A stretch of 64,000 bases of DNA from Alligator mississippiensis (Eukaryota > Chordata > Crocodylia > Alligatoridae), in contig NC_081835.1 in the NCBI RefSeq assembly GCF_030867095.1, forward strand, positions 20,716,501-20,780,500. The letters run 5' to 3'. The position numbers were made by a program, and so were the translations under genes. Below are positions 11,772-24,350 of this stretch, piece by piece (within the stretch, counting starts at the first letter, position 1; each line of letters starts with the position of its first letter). The notes under the pieces are model-generated. The model had not been told where the DNA came from, made no database searches, and saw nothing but the letters and a program-made list of their open reading frames with translations.

Positions 11772-14700
11772 TATGTTCGTTTTATTAACAGAAAAATATA
11801 GGAGCCTTTTAGTAGCCCAAATAATATGCTTGAAATTCAGCATATGCTTCCTGTGCATACTAGTGGATAAAGTATCTATCACATGCATTGCAAAAGACAT
11901 GTTTTCCTCTCTTGAGAACATATATTCTATCCTTATTTTCTGTACATTTATTCCAGCACTGTAGACAAGGATGTCTTACCATGTTTCTAAAGCAAAAGTA
12001 TGTGTCTATTGCAAAATAATTTAGAGTTTCTAATCAATCTTGTCAGAAAAAGACCAAGACATCCATACAGAGGTGTGAAGAGGGTTTTTTCCCCCGCTAT
12101 AGCATAAGCATTACTTCAGGCTGAACTGACAATTAAGGGCAGCTGCCCAAGCCTCCAACAGCTGTTCTTGGAAAGAGGGTTTTGAGTTTCAAGCTAGCCC
12201 TCCTTTCATTTCTGGTGAAAGATTTAGGGCATAGGTATAAGGTCTTTAAGCAATGCCATCTTGTAAAACAGCATTCATTGAAAAGGCTGAAATGAGAAAG
12301 GAAACTACTTTTGTGTATGCACCTCCCTCGTTTCCTTTCATTCTTTATTTATTTATGTTTTATTTGCAGCTTTTTGTGTGTTCCCATTATATCATAAATA
12401 TGCAAGGAGACACTGTGAGGTTATGGCTCATTACATGTTGTTGCTGAGGCCAGGAACAACAGGGCAGAGATTCTGGGGGTGACATCTCTAATTTAGGACT
12501 TCGGAGGCCCTTTAATTGTTGAGAAAATGTCAAAATGAACTTAATAGAAAGTTCATGGAAAAGACAGAGGAAGAGCATAACTGCAGAGATCTGTGAAAAA
12601 GAAACACTCGTGCTCCAGAGAAGAGATCAAATGCAAGACTGACAGGATGCCTTACTAGACTGTCACCCATTCCCAAAGAACAATCAACTATGGAAAGGGA
12701 AATGAGACAGGAAAATCTGCCTAGGCATTTATTCTCGACTACATCTTGATGTCTCTTGAGAGCAGAGAACAGGTGCTTTTTTGGAACCCTTCCAAAAATC
12801 TGTGCGTCTATTTGCATCAACTGTTCTGTGCCCCCAAAGGCGTAAATTATGTCCTGCAACGCTGGCACTCTAGGAAAGGGTGTGTTTAAGCAGCTGGGGA
12901 GTGTGAAGAGTCAGCACTGGTCCTGGGAGCCAAAGGCAAATGAGCTGTGAGATCCCCGTTGTGAAGGATTAAAAAAAAGGTAGCCTATGCCCATGTAACA
13001 TGCCAGAGAGGCCAAGGAAAGGGGCAGTAGTGCAGCTTTATCAAAGCAAAGGCCGCTTCAGAGCATGAAGGCACTTGTGTTTGGCTCCAGCTACAAAACA
13101 CGCTGATGAATTTCTAGCTGGGGAAATGTCCTCAGGGCTGGGTGATAGCACCACTTTCCAGAAAATGGAAGTCAGAGGTGATTGGAAGTGGTGACAGCCA
13201 TTCACTCATCCAAAGACCAGCCACACGAAGAACTACAAGATGATATCACAAACATAAATCCAAAGCCAGTTTAACTAAGACGACCTCATACTTCCAGAAT
13301 ATTTTTGAATCAACAGAAAACGAAACCTCAGGGAGTGGTTCTGAATCGGAAGAACTTATGAACAATTGACTTTGCTTCTCCGTCTTGGTGCCAACAAGGA
13401 ACTTTCATTTTAGACTTTGGTAAACAATGTGGTCTGTCCACTACTCCCTCCCTCTCCCCTTGAGCTCGACTAGACTTCACTTGCCAAGCATTTTTTTGGT
13501 CCTTGCCGCTTTTATTATTCCTCGGTCCATTTCTTTGTGGATTTGCTTAAATAATCACTAACCCACCTGCAAAGGATGTGAGGTATTTTGTGAGGAAGTA
13601 TAAATGTATCACACTTTAGAAAAAAAATATATATATATGAATTTATATATTTTTCAAAGGCTAAGATTATTTTTGCAGCTAGAAGCAGCAGTTACATGAG
13701 CTTGGAAATTAATTTTCATTTCCTTTCTAACTTATTACTGGTAAATAGACCAAAGGTGCAGAACTGAGAGCAAGAACTTCAGACATCTTTGCTTCGTCTC
13801 TAGTAACTAGAGAACTTCCCTTAACTACAGGAACTGGAGACAAAATGAGGGGACTTTGAGCCTCCTCTGTAGATGGGGTGGGAGAAGGGAAGGGAATCAT
13901 AATTTTATACAGGGTATGTAGGAAAATATATATAAATTAGGCTCCACCAGCTTTTTGTCTTGAATGACCACAGATGTACAGCAAGAGGAGAAAAAGACTG
14001 GTGCCTTCTCCAGGGCCACTGGGATAACTATGGCAGACGTTATTTGCTGTGAAGATTGTAAGTAGGTTAAAACAGTCTCAGGAGAGCTCCTTTTTAATCA
14101 TCGAATGCTGAGGTGTGGAATCAGTGTGGTGTTCTCAGGACTTGTCTTTCATGATTGGGGCTATCTAGTTGTTAGAGGGCATTAGAAATAGTGCATAAAC
14201 ATAAATTTTAGCTCACTATCACAATGACAGATTTGGCAAATTAGTCTTTAAGTAACCGTAGGGAATGAGGGGAAGGAGAGTGAAGTTATTAACATTTTAC
14301 CCCAAGGTATCAGATAGTCACTAACTAAATCATGGACTGAAACTTATTTTCACATTACAAAGGGAATAAACTCCTTTGTATATAAATTCTGATCCAAACC
14401 TCCTTTGTCTCTTCCCCAGTTTCATTCTGTACTGTAGTTCCTGACTCTGATGCCACTCCTTCATCTACGCTGTCTTCAGCCACGCATAAGGCCCTATTCC
14501 CTTACTCTGACTTATTTGGAGGGAGATCGAGAGAATAAAATAGACACATTTTAAAACTTGTTAGGAGGCATCCTATAGCTCCCCAGCCCAGACATAAGTC
14601 TAAATTATGAGCTCTTTAAGGCAAGAAAGGGAAAAGTTTAAATCTTACTCTGATGCAACTACTAGACCTTGGGCTCTAAAAAATTAGTTTCTTCTGCACA

Positions 14701-17700
14701 GGCTTCACTGGGGTGCATATCGGGAAGGGACCTGGGAACCAGAAGACAGTGAATGCTAGATTTACTTCTTCAAATGCTGGCAATAATTCTGTGCTCTTCA
14801 TGACCCTTTCCACTGAGTAAATCCCCTGCTCCGCTGGTAGGGAGGGACGTCACATAGAGTAGAAATAGAACGTCTACTGCTCAAGCTAAAGGACACATCC
14901 CTTTAACTGGAAGCTGTAAAGGTCTATTATCCTCTGTGTTACAAGTCCAGAGGTAGAAAACACTGCAATCAAAGGGCATGCATGCAGGAGTACCATATTT
15001 CAGCCAGTACTGAGCAGTGCTGGTAACTCAGCGATTTGCTTGGAGGCAGGAGGAATAAGTGGATGAGATCTGGGTTCTAGTCCCAGTTTATAAAACAGCT
15101 GAAGGAGATCTGAGATGCAGTCAGTGATAAGGGGTTTGGAAAGGTGAGGCTTTATGAACACCAGCCAGTAGAAGTGCCAGGCCCGGAAGACCTGGTCTTG
15201 TGTACTTTCCCCTATACCAAAAAGAGTATTTGGGTCTTGTGCTATTACTGTTAGCGCTCCTGCAACAGCGAGGGGTATGCACAGCCCTGGGGAAATGCTG
15301 AGGGATTTTTGGTAGCAAACTAGGAACCAGCTGTAAGGGAAAAAACATGGCCAGGAAATGGCAGTTTCCAGTTGTTTATAACTTGGCCTAAACTAATGGA
15401 TTTTATGATTAGCAAAAGGCATGAAGTGGACACCCAGAGTGAAACGTGGCAGGAAAATAAAATCCTGCTGCAAACCCTGGAGGAGATTTCCCAAACCACA
15501 TACAGGTTTTAGCAGCAAAAATCCCAGTAAATTTCCATGGGATTTGTACTTCTAAATCCCTTTGGAGGTTTTCAAAACTCTCCCCTGGAGACATGAGAAG
15601 TAATGGCATAGGACATTTTTACAATGGAGAATCAGTCAACTTAAATGCAGTTAGAACCTAGTCCATTTTCCTTTAACAGTTCTTCAGTGTGATCACCACA
15701 GGTTGGTTGGTTTCCTCTAGATGTTTTGGAAGAAGTGAGTCTTACAAAGGTGTCTGAAGGAAGAGAGGGTAGTAGCTTAATAGGTTGGTTTGAGAAGAAC
15801 ACTGCATGAGTAAGGAGTATCTTAAACAGAATTCAAAGTTGGTTGCTGTGCTTCAGAGCTTCCTGATGCATGCAGAGAGAACCCCACTCAGCTAACAACG
15901 TAGGCAGGTACAGCTAGGAAGGAAAGGGAGCGAGCAAGTTATAACACAAGGAGTTCTGAATCTTTTCTTAAGGGAAAGTTACTCACCGGTAATGGAGACT
16001 GGATTAGTGCCTCCTTTTTCCCTGCCTGCATGTGTACAGACCAGATGATGGCCAGCGCGCGTATCATCCACAGTGTGGGGGCAGGCTTGTTCGAGATGCA
16101 GCTCCAAATATTTTTATGTCCCAGTTCTCATCTCTGCAAAGGAGTGAAGTTGCATCTTCTACTGGTTTAATGAAGGTGCAAAGTCAAGTCCATGCCAACG
16201 AGTGGAGAAACCCCCTTTTGGGGTATCATTTTGCAATAAGTCCTGGGGCTGTTTCCTGCCTGCTAAGTCAGCTTTCTATACCAACTTTCAGCCAACTGCT
16301 AAATTGGCTTTTAAGGCTGACAGTTATTTCATTGAACCATGAAAACAAAGTTTCTCAATGTTTTCTGAAAGACACAGAGTCACATTAAAGAAAGGATTAA
16401 GACACCTAAAATAAGTCTTAGGTGGACACTTGAGGTGCCCAGATGCCACCTCCCAAGAGTGCCCTAGCCAGCAGGATTATGGCCAAGGCTAAGTGAGGGT
16501 GCCCTGCACCCCTTCTCTTGCAGTTGCACCACAGTGCAGAAAGAAAGGCAAGATTCATGGAGCCAGAAAAGAGAGTTAGCAAGGAGCATGACTCTTACTT
16601 AGCAGTTAAGGCATTTGCCCAGGAAGAGAGTGTCCTGGGTCCTTGTCTCTGGTTCCAAGACTGTTCCAGTATTTCAAATTAGACATTAGCTAAAAACTAG
16701 AGATAGTTCCAGGAGTAGGACTCCTGTGTCCAAAGTAGGCATTACCCCACTTGGCATAGCATGTGGGTCTTCTGGATCATCCTTCTAATGCACCTCGCTC
16801 CTCCCATGCACTGTGCACAAAGCCTAGGTGCCTTATTCTGGGTTTTGGATTCCACTCTGGAGGCTAAACACTCCTGAGCTTGATGTGGCAGCACTTCCCT
16901 TACAGGCACCTACCTCTTTTACCAGGATCTAGCGCTGTGTCCAAATACAACTTGAATGTTTTCTTTGCACCTAGACTATAACACCTTTCCTGAAAGTAGT
17001 TCTGTAGCAGAAAGCCCCCTTTTCCTCTTGCCTGCAGTTGCTCTCCCCTCCTTGGATATGTTTTTACTCTTCTACCTTTTCTTCCTTCCTCTTTCTTTCA
17101 CTTTAAGATAAGGAATTGTGTTTTAAAATTTGTGTGTGCATTTTGTATCCCCCTTTGTATTTTGGTATTTTTATCTATTTGTGTGCCATGGCATTACTTT
17201 TGTAGCTTATGTTTTATACTCCTCACCTTTCAACTTTCAACTAAACGTGTTTAGTTTCATAAGTAAGTTATACATTGTAACAATGTTAACAAGGGCAGGA
17301 GTCAAACTGCTGCTTCCCTGTATCAGGCTGGCCCCTGAAAGAGTGAGTGAATCAGTGATTGAATGTGTAACACAGTAGCAGGTAGTAATTAACACCTGGG
17401 ACACTGCAGATCAACCAAAGGAAGAAATCAATAGAAGACAATGTAGCAACTGGGACATCTCTAAACATCACTGATCAAGGGCTAGAAGCCCTGGCCTGAA
17501 TTAATCAATGCCAGGGACCAACTTTTGGGCTGAATATCTCCAGATCAACCGCTCCCAGAGCCCTATTCAAAATTCATCAGCAGACTCCCAAACCTGCATG
17601 TACATGCAGATGACCCCTGGGGCTGACAGATGCCATCCAGTAGCCACTGAGAGAGAAGTCCCATGAGGATCAATGACCCCTGGATTGGGCAAACCTGAAA

Positions 17701-17928
17701 ACTGGGGAGTCACCAAAGTCTGTCAAGGATAGATAAAAAGCAGTGAAAAGTGACCCTCAGTGGCACCCTCTTGATCTCCAACTCGACCAGCACCCGACCT
17801 GTCCAGCCAGAAGGACCAGCCGACGACCCCCTTCTGGAGGATAACACCACGCTGAAAGAAGCCTCGACTGGCCATCAACGGCAGACTCCAGCACTTGTAG
17901 GATAGGTATACCTGACTCTTGTAGCTTG

Positions 17929-17929
<1 letters not shown>
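11772..17929. other. Intergenic, no gene recognised
   Basis: No exon-like or domain-bearing frame was found. A poor tRNA-SINE-like stretch lies near 16600-16660 (ttaaggcatttgccc, then a gtcctgggtcc block) but is too diverged to call. A short AT microsatellite (atatatatat) lies near 13628. Confidence 0.4.

Positions 17930-18009
<80 letters not shown>
17930..18009. repeat. (GT)n microsatellite, about 80 bp
   Basis: An uninterrupted GT dinucleotide run of about 40 units. A minus-strand open frame across it (a poly-Thr/His tract) is an artefact. Confidence 0.95.
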
Positions 18010-18010
<1 letters not shown>

Positions 18011-21000
18011 ACCTGCCCCAAGGTTTATGATTTAACTTCATTACAGTGTTTCAATCCACCTAATAAACCAGAATTTTAAGGATCCCAAGTTGGACATTTG
18101 TAGCCAACAGTTCAGCCCTTCAAAATGATAATTTGAGACAATAGTGACTATCAGGGTGAACCTGAGAGTTACTCATTATAGCACTGCATATCCAAAAAGT
18201 GCAAAGGGAGCCTCAGGATTTGAATGAAAAAAGGTAGCTCCCTTACAGTACAACAGTTGTTTAATGCAACTTTTAGGAAAAAGGGTATCAGAAATCTATA
18301 TAGGGTAGAAATCCAGTGCACTGCAAAAGCTGAAGAAACCAGAGGTCTGCACTGCAACCAATGTAGCTAAAAACACTTGCTGCCACTGATAAAAATAAAT
18401 TGCACATTATGTTGACAGAGCCATGGGAAAGAAAAATGTTTCATGGAGCAACAAGCACAAAAGATGTCTCAAATTCTAGAATAAATCTCACTGTATCAGA
18501 TTGCCCAACTACCAACAAGGACCTCTAGCTATGTCAAGGAAGAGGCATGGGGTTCCTGAAGCCCACTGAGAAAAGAAAGTCCCACAAGTAAACAGAATAG
18601 AAAACACTTTGGGGAATCTCCATGTGAATGTAGGATATGAAGATCCTCTGGTTGAGGGCAGGTGGATCCAAGGCAGGTGGGATGCCTCTTAGGCTCCAGA
18701 ATCAATCTCTAGATGCAATCACATGGAAATGATGTGGACTTTTTCAGGGGAGGGGGATGGGAAGGAAAGCCAGGGCACCAACACAGATGTTTTCTGATCT
18801 CGAGATTAGCTAAGATTTTGGTACATGTTTATGAAATGCAGCAGCCTTCCCACAGCAAGAGGGTCAGCCTCACCGCTGTCGGTCCACCTGTGTTTAGAGA
18901 AGCTCTTTGGGCACTTCTGCATCATAGGCAGAGGGCGGGAGAATGACAGACAACAGAGTATTGCCAGGGTCTGTATGAAGCCTGACAAACCCAACTCTAC
19001 CAGAGTTCTCATTTCCCAGAAGCATTGCACCAGGAGGACAAAACTGCTTTAAATATGGGATTCCTGAAACCTGGGGCCTTAGCTTGAGTTAGGCCTCAGC
19101 CTGCAGAGGAAGATGGTATCCTGGTGCCCTCCTCCCAATCATTCTCAAAAGTGTGAACCCCTGAAAGGAAGCAAACCCTCCAGAGGTTAGGCGACAACCT
19201 CCTACCTCCTAAGAAGCAGGAAAAGTCTGAGAGCTGTTCGGAGATCAGGGGATTGAAGAGAGAGCTGAGAAGTGAGCTCTGCCATCCTGAGCCAGGGTTG
19301 CCAAGCAAACAGGACCATACCAGGCTGGGGCTGCAGGCACCATGAACTGGATCATGGTGGGAAGGGCTGGGGACTGGAAAATTCCTCACAAGAGAAAGGG
19401 GCCCCCCATTCCCACCCAAATTATGCACTGCTTGAAGTAGGACAGGCTGATGGGTCAGTGCAGGCTGCGAAGTCTGGGGGAAGCCAGCTACATGGGGGAG
19501 AAGTCATTCTAGCAGGTGACAGGGAGGGAGCCCAGACGCATGCCTCCAAACCCTGCAGCAGGCACTGGTGCAAGGGCTGCCCTCAGCAGCCATGGTGCTG
19601 GGGCAGGAGATGAGGGAGCCTCTTGTACCTGGGAGCCTGACTGCCCCTGTGTCACAACTAAGAGCTGAATCCCTGGCAGAGGGAGCTGGGTGCACAGGCC
19701 GAGAGACACTTCCCCTGTTGCCTGGGAAGTCCAAGGGGAGCATTCAGCCATGCTGTTTGCATCCCGAGCCATCTCTTCTCAGACTCCAGGCTTCCCAGGA
19801 TGGGGCATCTCTTCAGTGGACCTGCACTTGCTGGAAAAGAAAATGGGAAATGGACTCAACAAAAATACCTGGCCCTTTCCTGCTCCCTCCCCTCCATTTG
19901 AGGCTTCCATTTCATTTTTGTTTGGCTGCCCTGGTAACAATAGCATCTTTGCCTTTCTCCCATCCTCCATCCTTGTCTTCCTTCCCAAGGGGCAGTTGCA
20001 TCTAGGCCAGAAGGGATTAAATGTGGATGGCTTCAACCTGCCCTTGCCTCCTTTTGACTAACTTCCAGCTTAGAGCAGTGCAGCTTGTATGTAGCCAAAG
20101 GAGTTTTGCAAGGGCACACAACAAAGTTAGCCTCCATCAGCCCAGTGCTCTCTGGCATTTACAAAATGTGTTTAAAAAGGTGAATGACTTCCCCTGCAGA
20201 GGAGATATTCACCACAGAGACATTCAGGATGCAGACCTCAGTGCATCATTGCTTTTACTGCACTGGCACTTTTCTAAGATGCAGCATTACACTGACAAAC
20301 ACGGCATGATCGTGTTGATGTTGTCTGACAGACCTGAACATCCTTTCTCCAGTAGGAGTACAGCATCACCATCAGGTCATCAGACATGGGACACTCCCAG
20401 GGACTAGGCTACTGAATCATAGGATCAGAGCAGTTACTGTTATCCTCTGCTCTGGGTATGATTCACACATTTCTGGAAGAAATATTTGAAGCTTAAGAGA
20501 TAAAGTCTATGCTCAGAGTATCATGTACTTCAGTCGATTGCAAGTATAAATTTTCATGTACTTTTGCAATGATTTATAACTTTCTGTGAACAAATTATAA
20601 CTGAATGTGGTTGGCAGCTGTTAAAATCAGATATGGAAAGATAATTTGACCCAGACTAAATGGTATTTGATAGACACGCATGATTCAAGATGGCCGTATA
20701 TTTTACAGGAACATCATTCCTAAATTTTGCTCTCTCAACCTCTTCTGTGGTTGCCCATTCTGCAATTAAATAATCAAAGAGAAGATAATATCATTTTATT
20801 TATTAATAAAATTGGTGCTAAGCAGCTTATTTCAAGTCAATGAAGCTGGTTTTCTCCCTTGCAAGCTTCAGTGAAGATTTTTAACTTGCTTACCAGTAGG
20901 AGAAAGCAAGCTGGCCAGGACGTAAATAGAAGCAGAAAAAGGCATGAAACCGACTCCCCACAAAATGCATGCTTAATGCATTCCCTTCCTTGTTTCTCAT

Positions 21001-21221
21001 CCTTAGGATATTGGCTGTTTGAGTTAAAAGTGATTTCATTTTCATGGTGCTCTCTCCCATCCGTGGCATCAAGTGAGCTTAGATTTTTACAAGAGAGCTA
21101 TTGCCAAAAAATATTGCCATTATATTAATCACAAACAAGTTTGACTGTAACATCAAGCATGCAGGTGGCTGCCCCCCCTCCCTCCCATCTTTCATTTTTA
21201 TATGAAAATTGTGGACAGTCT
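18010..21221. other. Intergenic, no gene recognised
   Basis: Mixed composition, with a somewhat GC-richer block near 19100-20050 holding overlapping open frames on both strands (up to 145 codons). None has a recognisable domain. I consider them chance frames. Confidence 0.4.
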
Positions 21222-21335
21222 CCTTCAGGATGATTAGATTGGAAACTCCATGAAGCAGGGATACTGTCATCTTCTATGTATTGCACAGCACTGAGCACGC
21301 AAATGGCACTTAAATAATTATGCATGAATTTGTCT
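21222..21335 (+). mobile_element. L2/CORE-SINE-type 3' tail, diverged
   Basis: The run 'gattagattggaaactcc', 'gaagcagggatactgtc', 'tattgcacagcactgagcacg' follows the order of the conserved 3' segment shared by L2 LINEs and their SINE partners. It is strongly diverged and has no clear ends. Confidence 0.4.
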
Positions 21336-21922
21336 CTGTCACTGTTGCTCAACGGTAGTGATCCAGTAGCAGGTCTTGTCTGTCATGTTTGCAGGTGTTC
21401 TGTTAAGGAGCAACTACTAGTGTTTATTTCTGCTTTGCAGGAGCTGTTCTGTTCAGGAGAGAATAGAAAGGGATTACTTTTACCTTATAATTTAGTCTCC
21501 CAAGGCATGACCTCACTTTCGTCTCCCACCCATGTATGACGACAGTAAGAATCAAAATTAATATTAAGCATAACACACTGAAATGTGGAATTGGTTCCCT
21601 CTGGACACCGGTCACAACCTTTATGGCTGTTACCATGAAAGAAACAAAGGTTCAATCCTAAGGCCACATCATTGAATTGACTGTTGTATTTAGACCACAC
21701 ATGGGCTGTTTGGAGTTTTACGAGACTAGTGCACTCAACCTATCTTGTTCTTTATAATGCAAGAGGTTGTCTCATCTACTTTCATTTTACTGTTATTAAA
21801 AATTAAAGTGTACTACATCTGTTATGGTGTCTGAATCTGTGGGATCCTAAGGGATGTTCAGCAAAACTTTTTCCACTTGTGTTTAAGGAAAGTGCTCTAC
21901 TCAACTCACTGTAGGTATTTTT

Positions 21923-21965
21923 CCTCATATATTATAACTTTTATATCTTATTATAATATATGAGG
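21923..21965. repeat. Perfect 15-bp inverted repeat
   Basis: Arms 21923-21937 and 21951-21965 are perfectly complementary (cctcatatattataa) with a 13-nt spacer. This AT-rich hairpin may be the remnant of a small MITE. Confidence 0.7.
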
Positions 21966-22923
21966 GAGTAAAAGGGATGAGAACAAAAAGTGACCAAGAG
22001 CAAGGATCCCATGTAGGCTCACAGGAATCCTTGTCTATCTTTGTTGTAAGAGGGAAGGTTTAGCGAGGTTCCATGGATGGGATAATGAACATGATGGTTA
22101 GAAGTATTCCAGCCATAACATACAATGATTTGGCCTAGGCAGTGCAATCTTGCATGAAGACAACTTAGAGGAGATGCCCTACATCAGCTCCATTTTTACT
22201 TACACAAGACATTTTTTACCAGGAAAACTCAAAAGGCACAGCCAGACACAAATCTATGTTTAAATGAGTCTCCCAGATAAAAATCACTCCACTTTTGCTG
22301 AGAAAGTCACAAATCTTCCCTCAGCCATACTGGACCTCACTGTAATTCTCCTGGCAGTGCCAGTGCAGTACATACATACACACGTACAAACACAACTGTA
22401 GGCTGATATAAGCTCACCTCTAGCAGCAATTCCACAACGCAACATTCCCTTTACCAATTACTTTTTCTGGTGACCAGAAGCAGACCTCCCATTTAAAATG
22501 CCCTGTGGTTCTGTTCTTGTTACTCACTAAGTGGTGCAAGCACAGCTTCAGGTGAGCTTCATGCTGCTGCACAGGACCAAGGGGAGATCTTGATGTTTCT
22601 GATGCTGCCGGGAGATGGTTGTGCACAGCTAGCTATGGCACTGCCTCAGGACTGAGAACCTGGGACAAGGGCATCCCAGGAGGCTAAGGAGCACAGCAGG
22701 AAGTCTGATGTTTCTCTTGAGACCTTTCCCTTTTATGCAGAGCTTCATGCTGTATTAAACAGAACCCCTCATTACAAATGAGCAGAGACACCTCACACCC
22801 CTGGCCCTGGTAGATAGAGGTGTCTCCCCTTCCTGGCCAGTGGTGACAAGGCAGATAAGAGCGAGCTGGCTAAATGTCAGAAGCTCAGACATCCAGCTGG
22901 ACCCAATCCAACTGTCTCTAGGT

Positions 22924-23766
22924 CAATATTTCTCAACCCATGGGCTGTGGCCCAAAAGTGGGTTGCAAGAATATATGAAAGGGTCACAAACAAACTTTAA
23001 AAAATGGATTCTTCTTTAAAAAGAGAAAAATGTGGGACACCAGAGGTTTCCCCTTGCAGGCTGGCAGAGGTCTAGCCTGCAAGGGGCTACTTGGGGCTGG
23101 CAGGAGGGGGAGGAAGGTGATCAGGCAGGGGGTGCCATGTGTATGCACATAGCAGCCAGGCAGTGTGGAGAGCAGCTTTTTCAGGTAAGTCTATGGAGCA
23201 GAGGGGGTGGGGGGCACAGGTGACACTGCTTGCCACCCCACCTCCTCTCTGGGGTAGAGCTATGGCCAGACGGGAGTGGTGGTGGTGGCAGCCAGGCCAT
23301 GGTGGTGGGGTAGAGCCACAGCCCAGTGCATAAGCAGCCGGTGGTGGGAAAAGATGAGAGCAGCGTGGTCCCCCCACAAACCCCTCCATCTGTTACTCCT
23401 CATGCTACTGGCAGTGGCTGGTGAGGGGTTCTGGTGACAGTGGCAGCAATGAGTCTCACTGCCCCTCTTGGCTGTCCAGTGCTGTCCCGCCTACTGGGCT
23501 GCTGAGGAGGCTCCTGACCATGCCAGTCCAGCCAGGTGGCAGCCCTGTGCCTGCTGTGGGTACACAAACCAGGGGGGGGGAATGTGCCCCCCACACACTG
23601 GGGGGCTGGGAGCACCAAGTTGCAAGGAGGGCTGTGGGTTGGGAGTGAAGGGAACCGGAAGGGTCAGGGGGCTGTTTTCTACTTAATCTATTTACTGGGT
23701 TGGGACTTGCCTTCAGTGTTTACATATAGGTGGTCCTGGTACCAAAAAAAAAGCTGAGAACCACTG
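22924..23766. mobile_element. Non-autonomous hAT-type DNA transposon, 843 bp
   Basis: The left end CAATATTTCTCAACC and the reverse-complemented right end CAGTGGTTCTCAGC form terminal inverted repeats of the hAT type. The target-site duplication is ctctaggt (22916-22923) and ctctaggc (23767-23774), 7 of 8 identical. The interior is GC-rich (G-runs near 23567) with no transposase motif. Open frames inside are by-products. Confidence 0.75.
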
Positions 23767-23774
23767 CTCTAGGC

Positions 23775-24124
23775 AATACATTCAGCATCCCAGGAGGAAG
23801 AGAACTCTAGTAGGTACAATTAGCATTACTGCCTTGTAAAATAAATTGTAATCAACCTCAATAATTGTGGGTCTTTGTACTTATGCTGGCAAAAGGAGTA
23901 GTATGCAGCCATATGCACTCCTCCCCAGTATGGCTATAAACAATGTCTGCCAGTTCTCAAATCACCACCTGCCTTTATGCTAATATTTTCTGCCAAGTCC
24001 CTTTCTAAATACATCCCATTTAGTCAACCTGTTATTGTGCCTAGGCTAACCCCACACAAAACAGGCTTGAGATGCTGTTCAGTGAATCAAGTAAATGTCA
24101 CTTAACGGCACTTATTAGTATCTA
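23775..24124. other. Intergenic, nothing recognised
   Basis: Short unique-looking spacer between the hAT element and a MIR-type SINE. Confidence 0.5.
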
Positions 24125-24350
24125 GAATGGAAGGATGGTTCAACAATTAAGCAACAAGTCTAGAACCTGGTTCACAGCCTAGGTCCACCACCAATTTCCT
24201 GTGTGATGCTGGAGGAAACAACTTCTCTGTGCTCCATTGCCCATTCATAAAATAAGGCAATAGCAGCTTCCTGCCTTTGAGGGGTCTTGAGAGGATAAGA
24301 CTGTGAGGTGCTCAGGTATGATGGCAATAAGCCATATAAATCCCCAAGAT
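24125..24350 (+). mobile_element. MIR-type CORE-SINE
   Basis: The copy follows the MIR layout: a tRNA-like head (gttcaacaattaagca...ctagaacctggttcacagcc), a core with 'tttcctgtgtgatgctgg', then 'ttctctgtgctcc', 'ataaaataaggcaatagcagc' and 'ttgagaggataagactgtgaggtgctcag'. It is old and diverged, as expected for a family ancestral to amniotes. Confidence 0.7.

Noticed and set aside
16600..16680. Possible tRNA-derived SINE head
   Set aside because: A weak match to a 'gttaaggcatttgcc...cctgggtcc' layout with no usable core or tail. Too diverged to call.
17757..18041. 94-codon minus-strand frame with a Thr-His repeat
   Set aside because: The repeat is simply the translation of the GT microsatellite.
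20410..20460. Possible minus-strand CR1 tail (aatcataggatcagag)
   Set aside because: Only a short octamer-like match. The diagnostic ggaagggacct block seen at 11.7 kb is absent.
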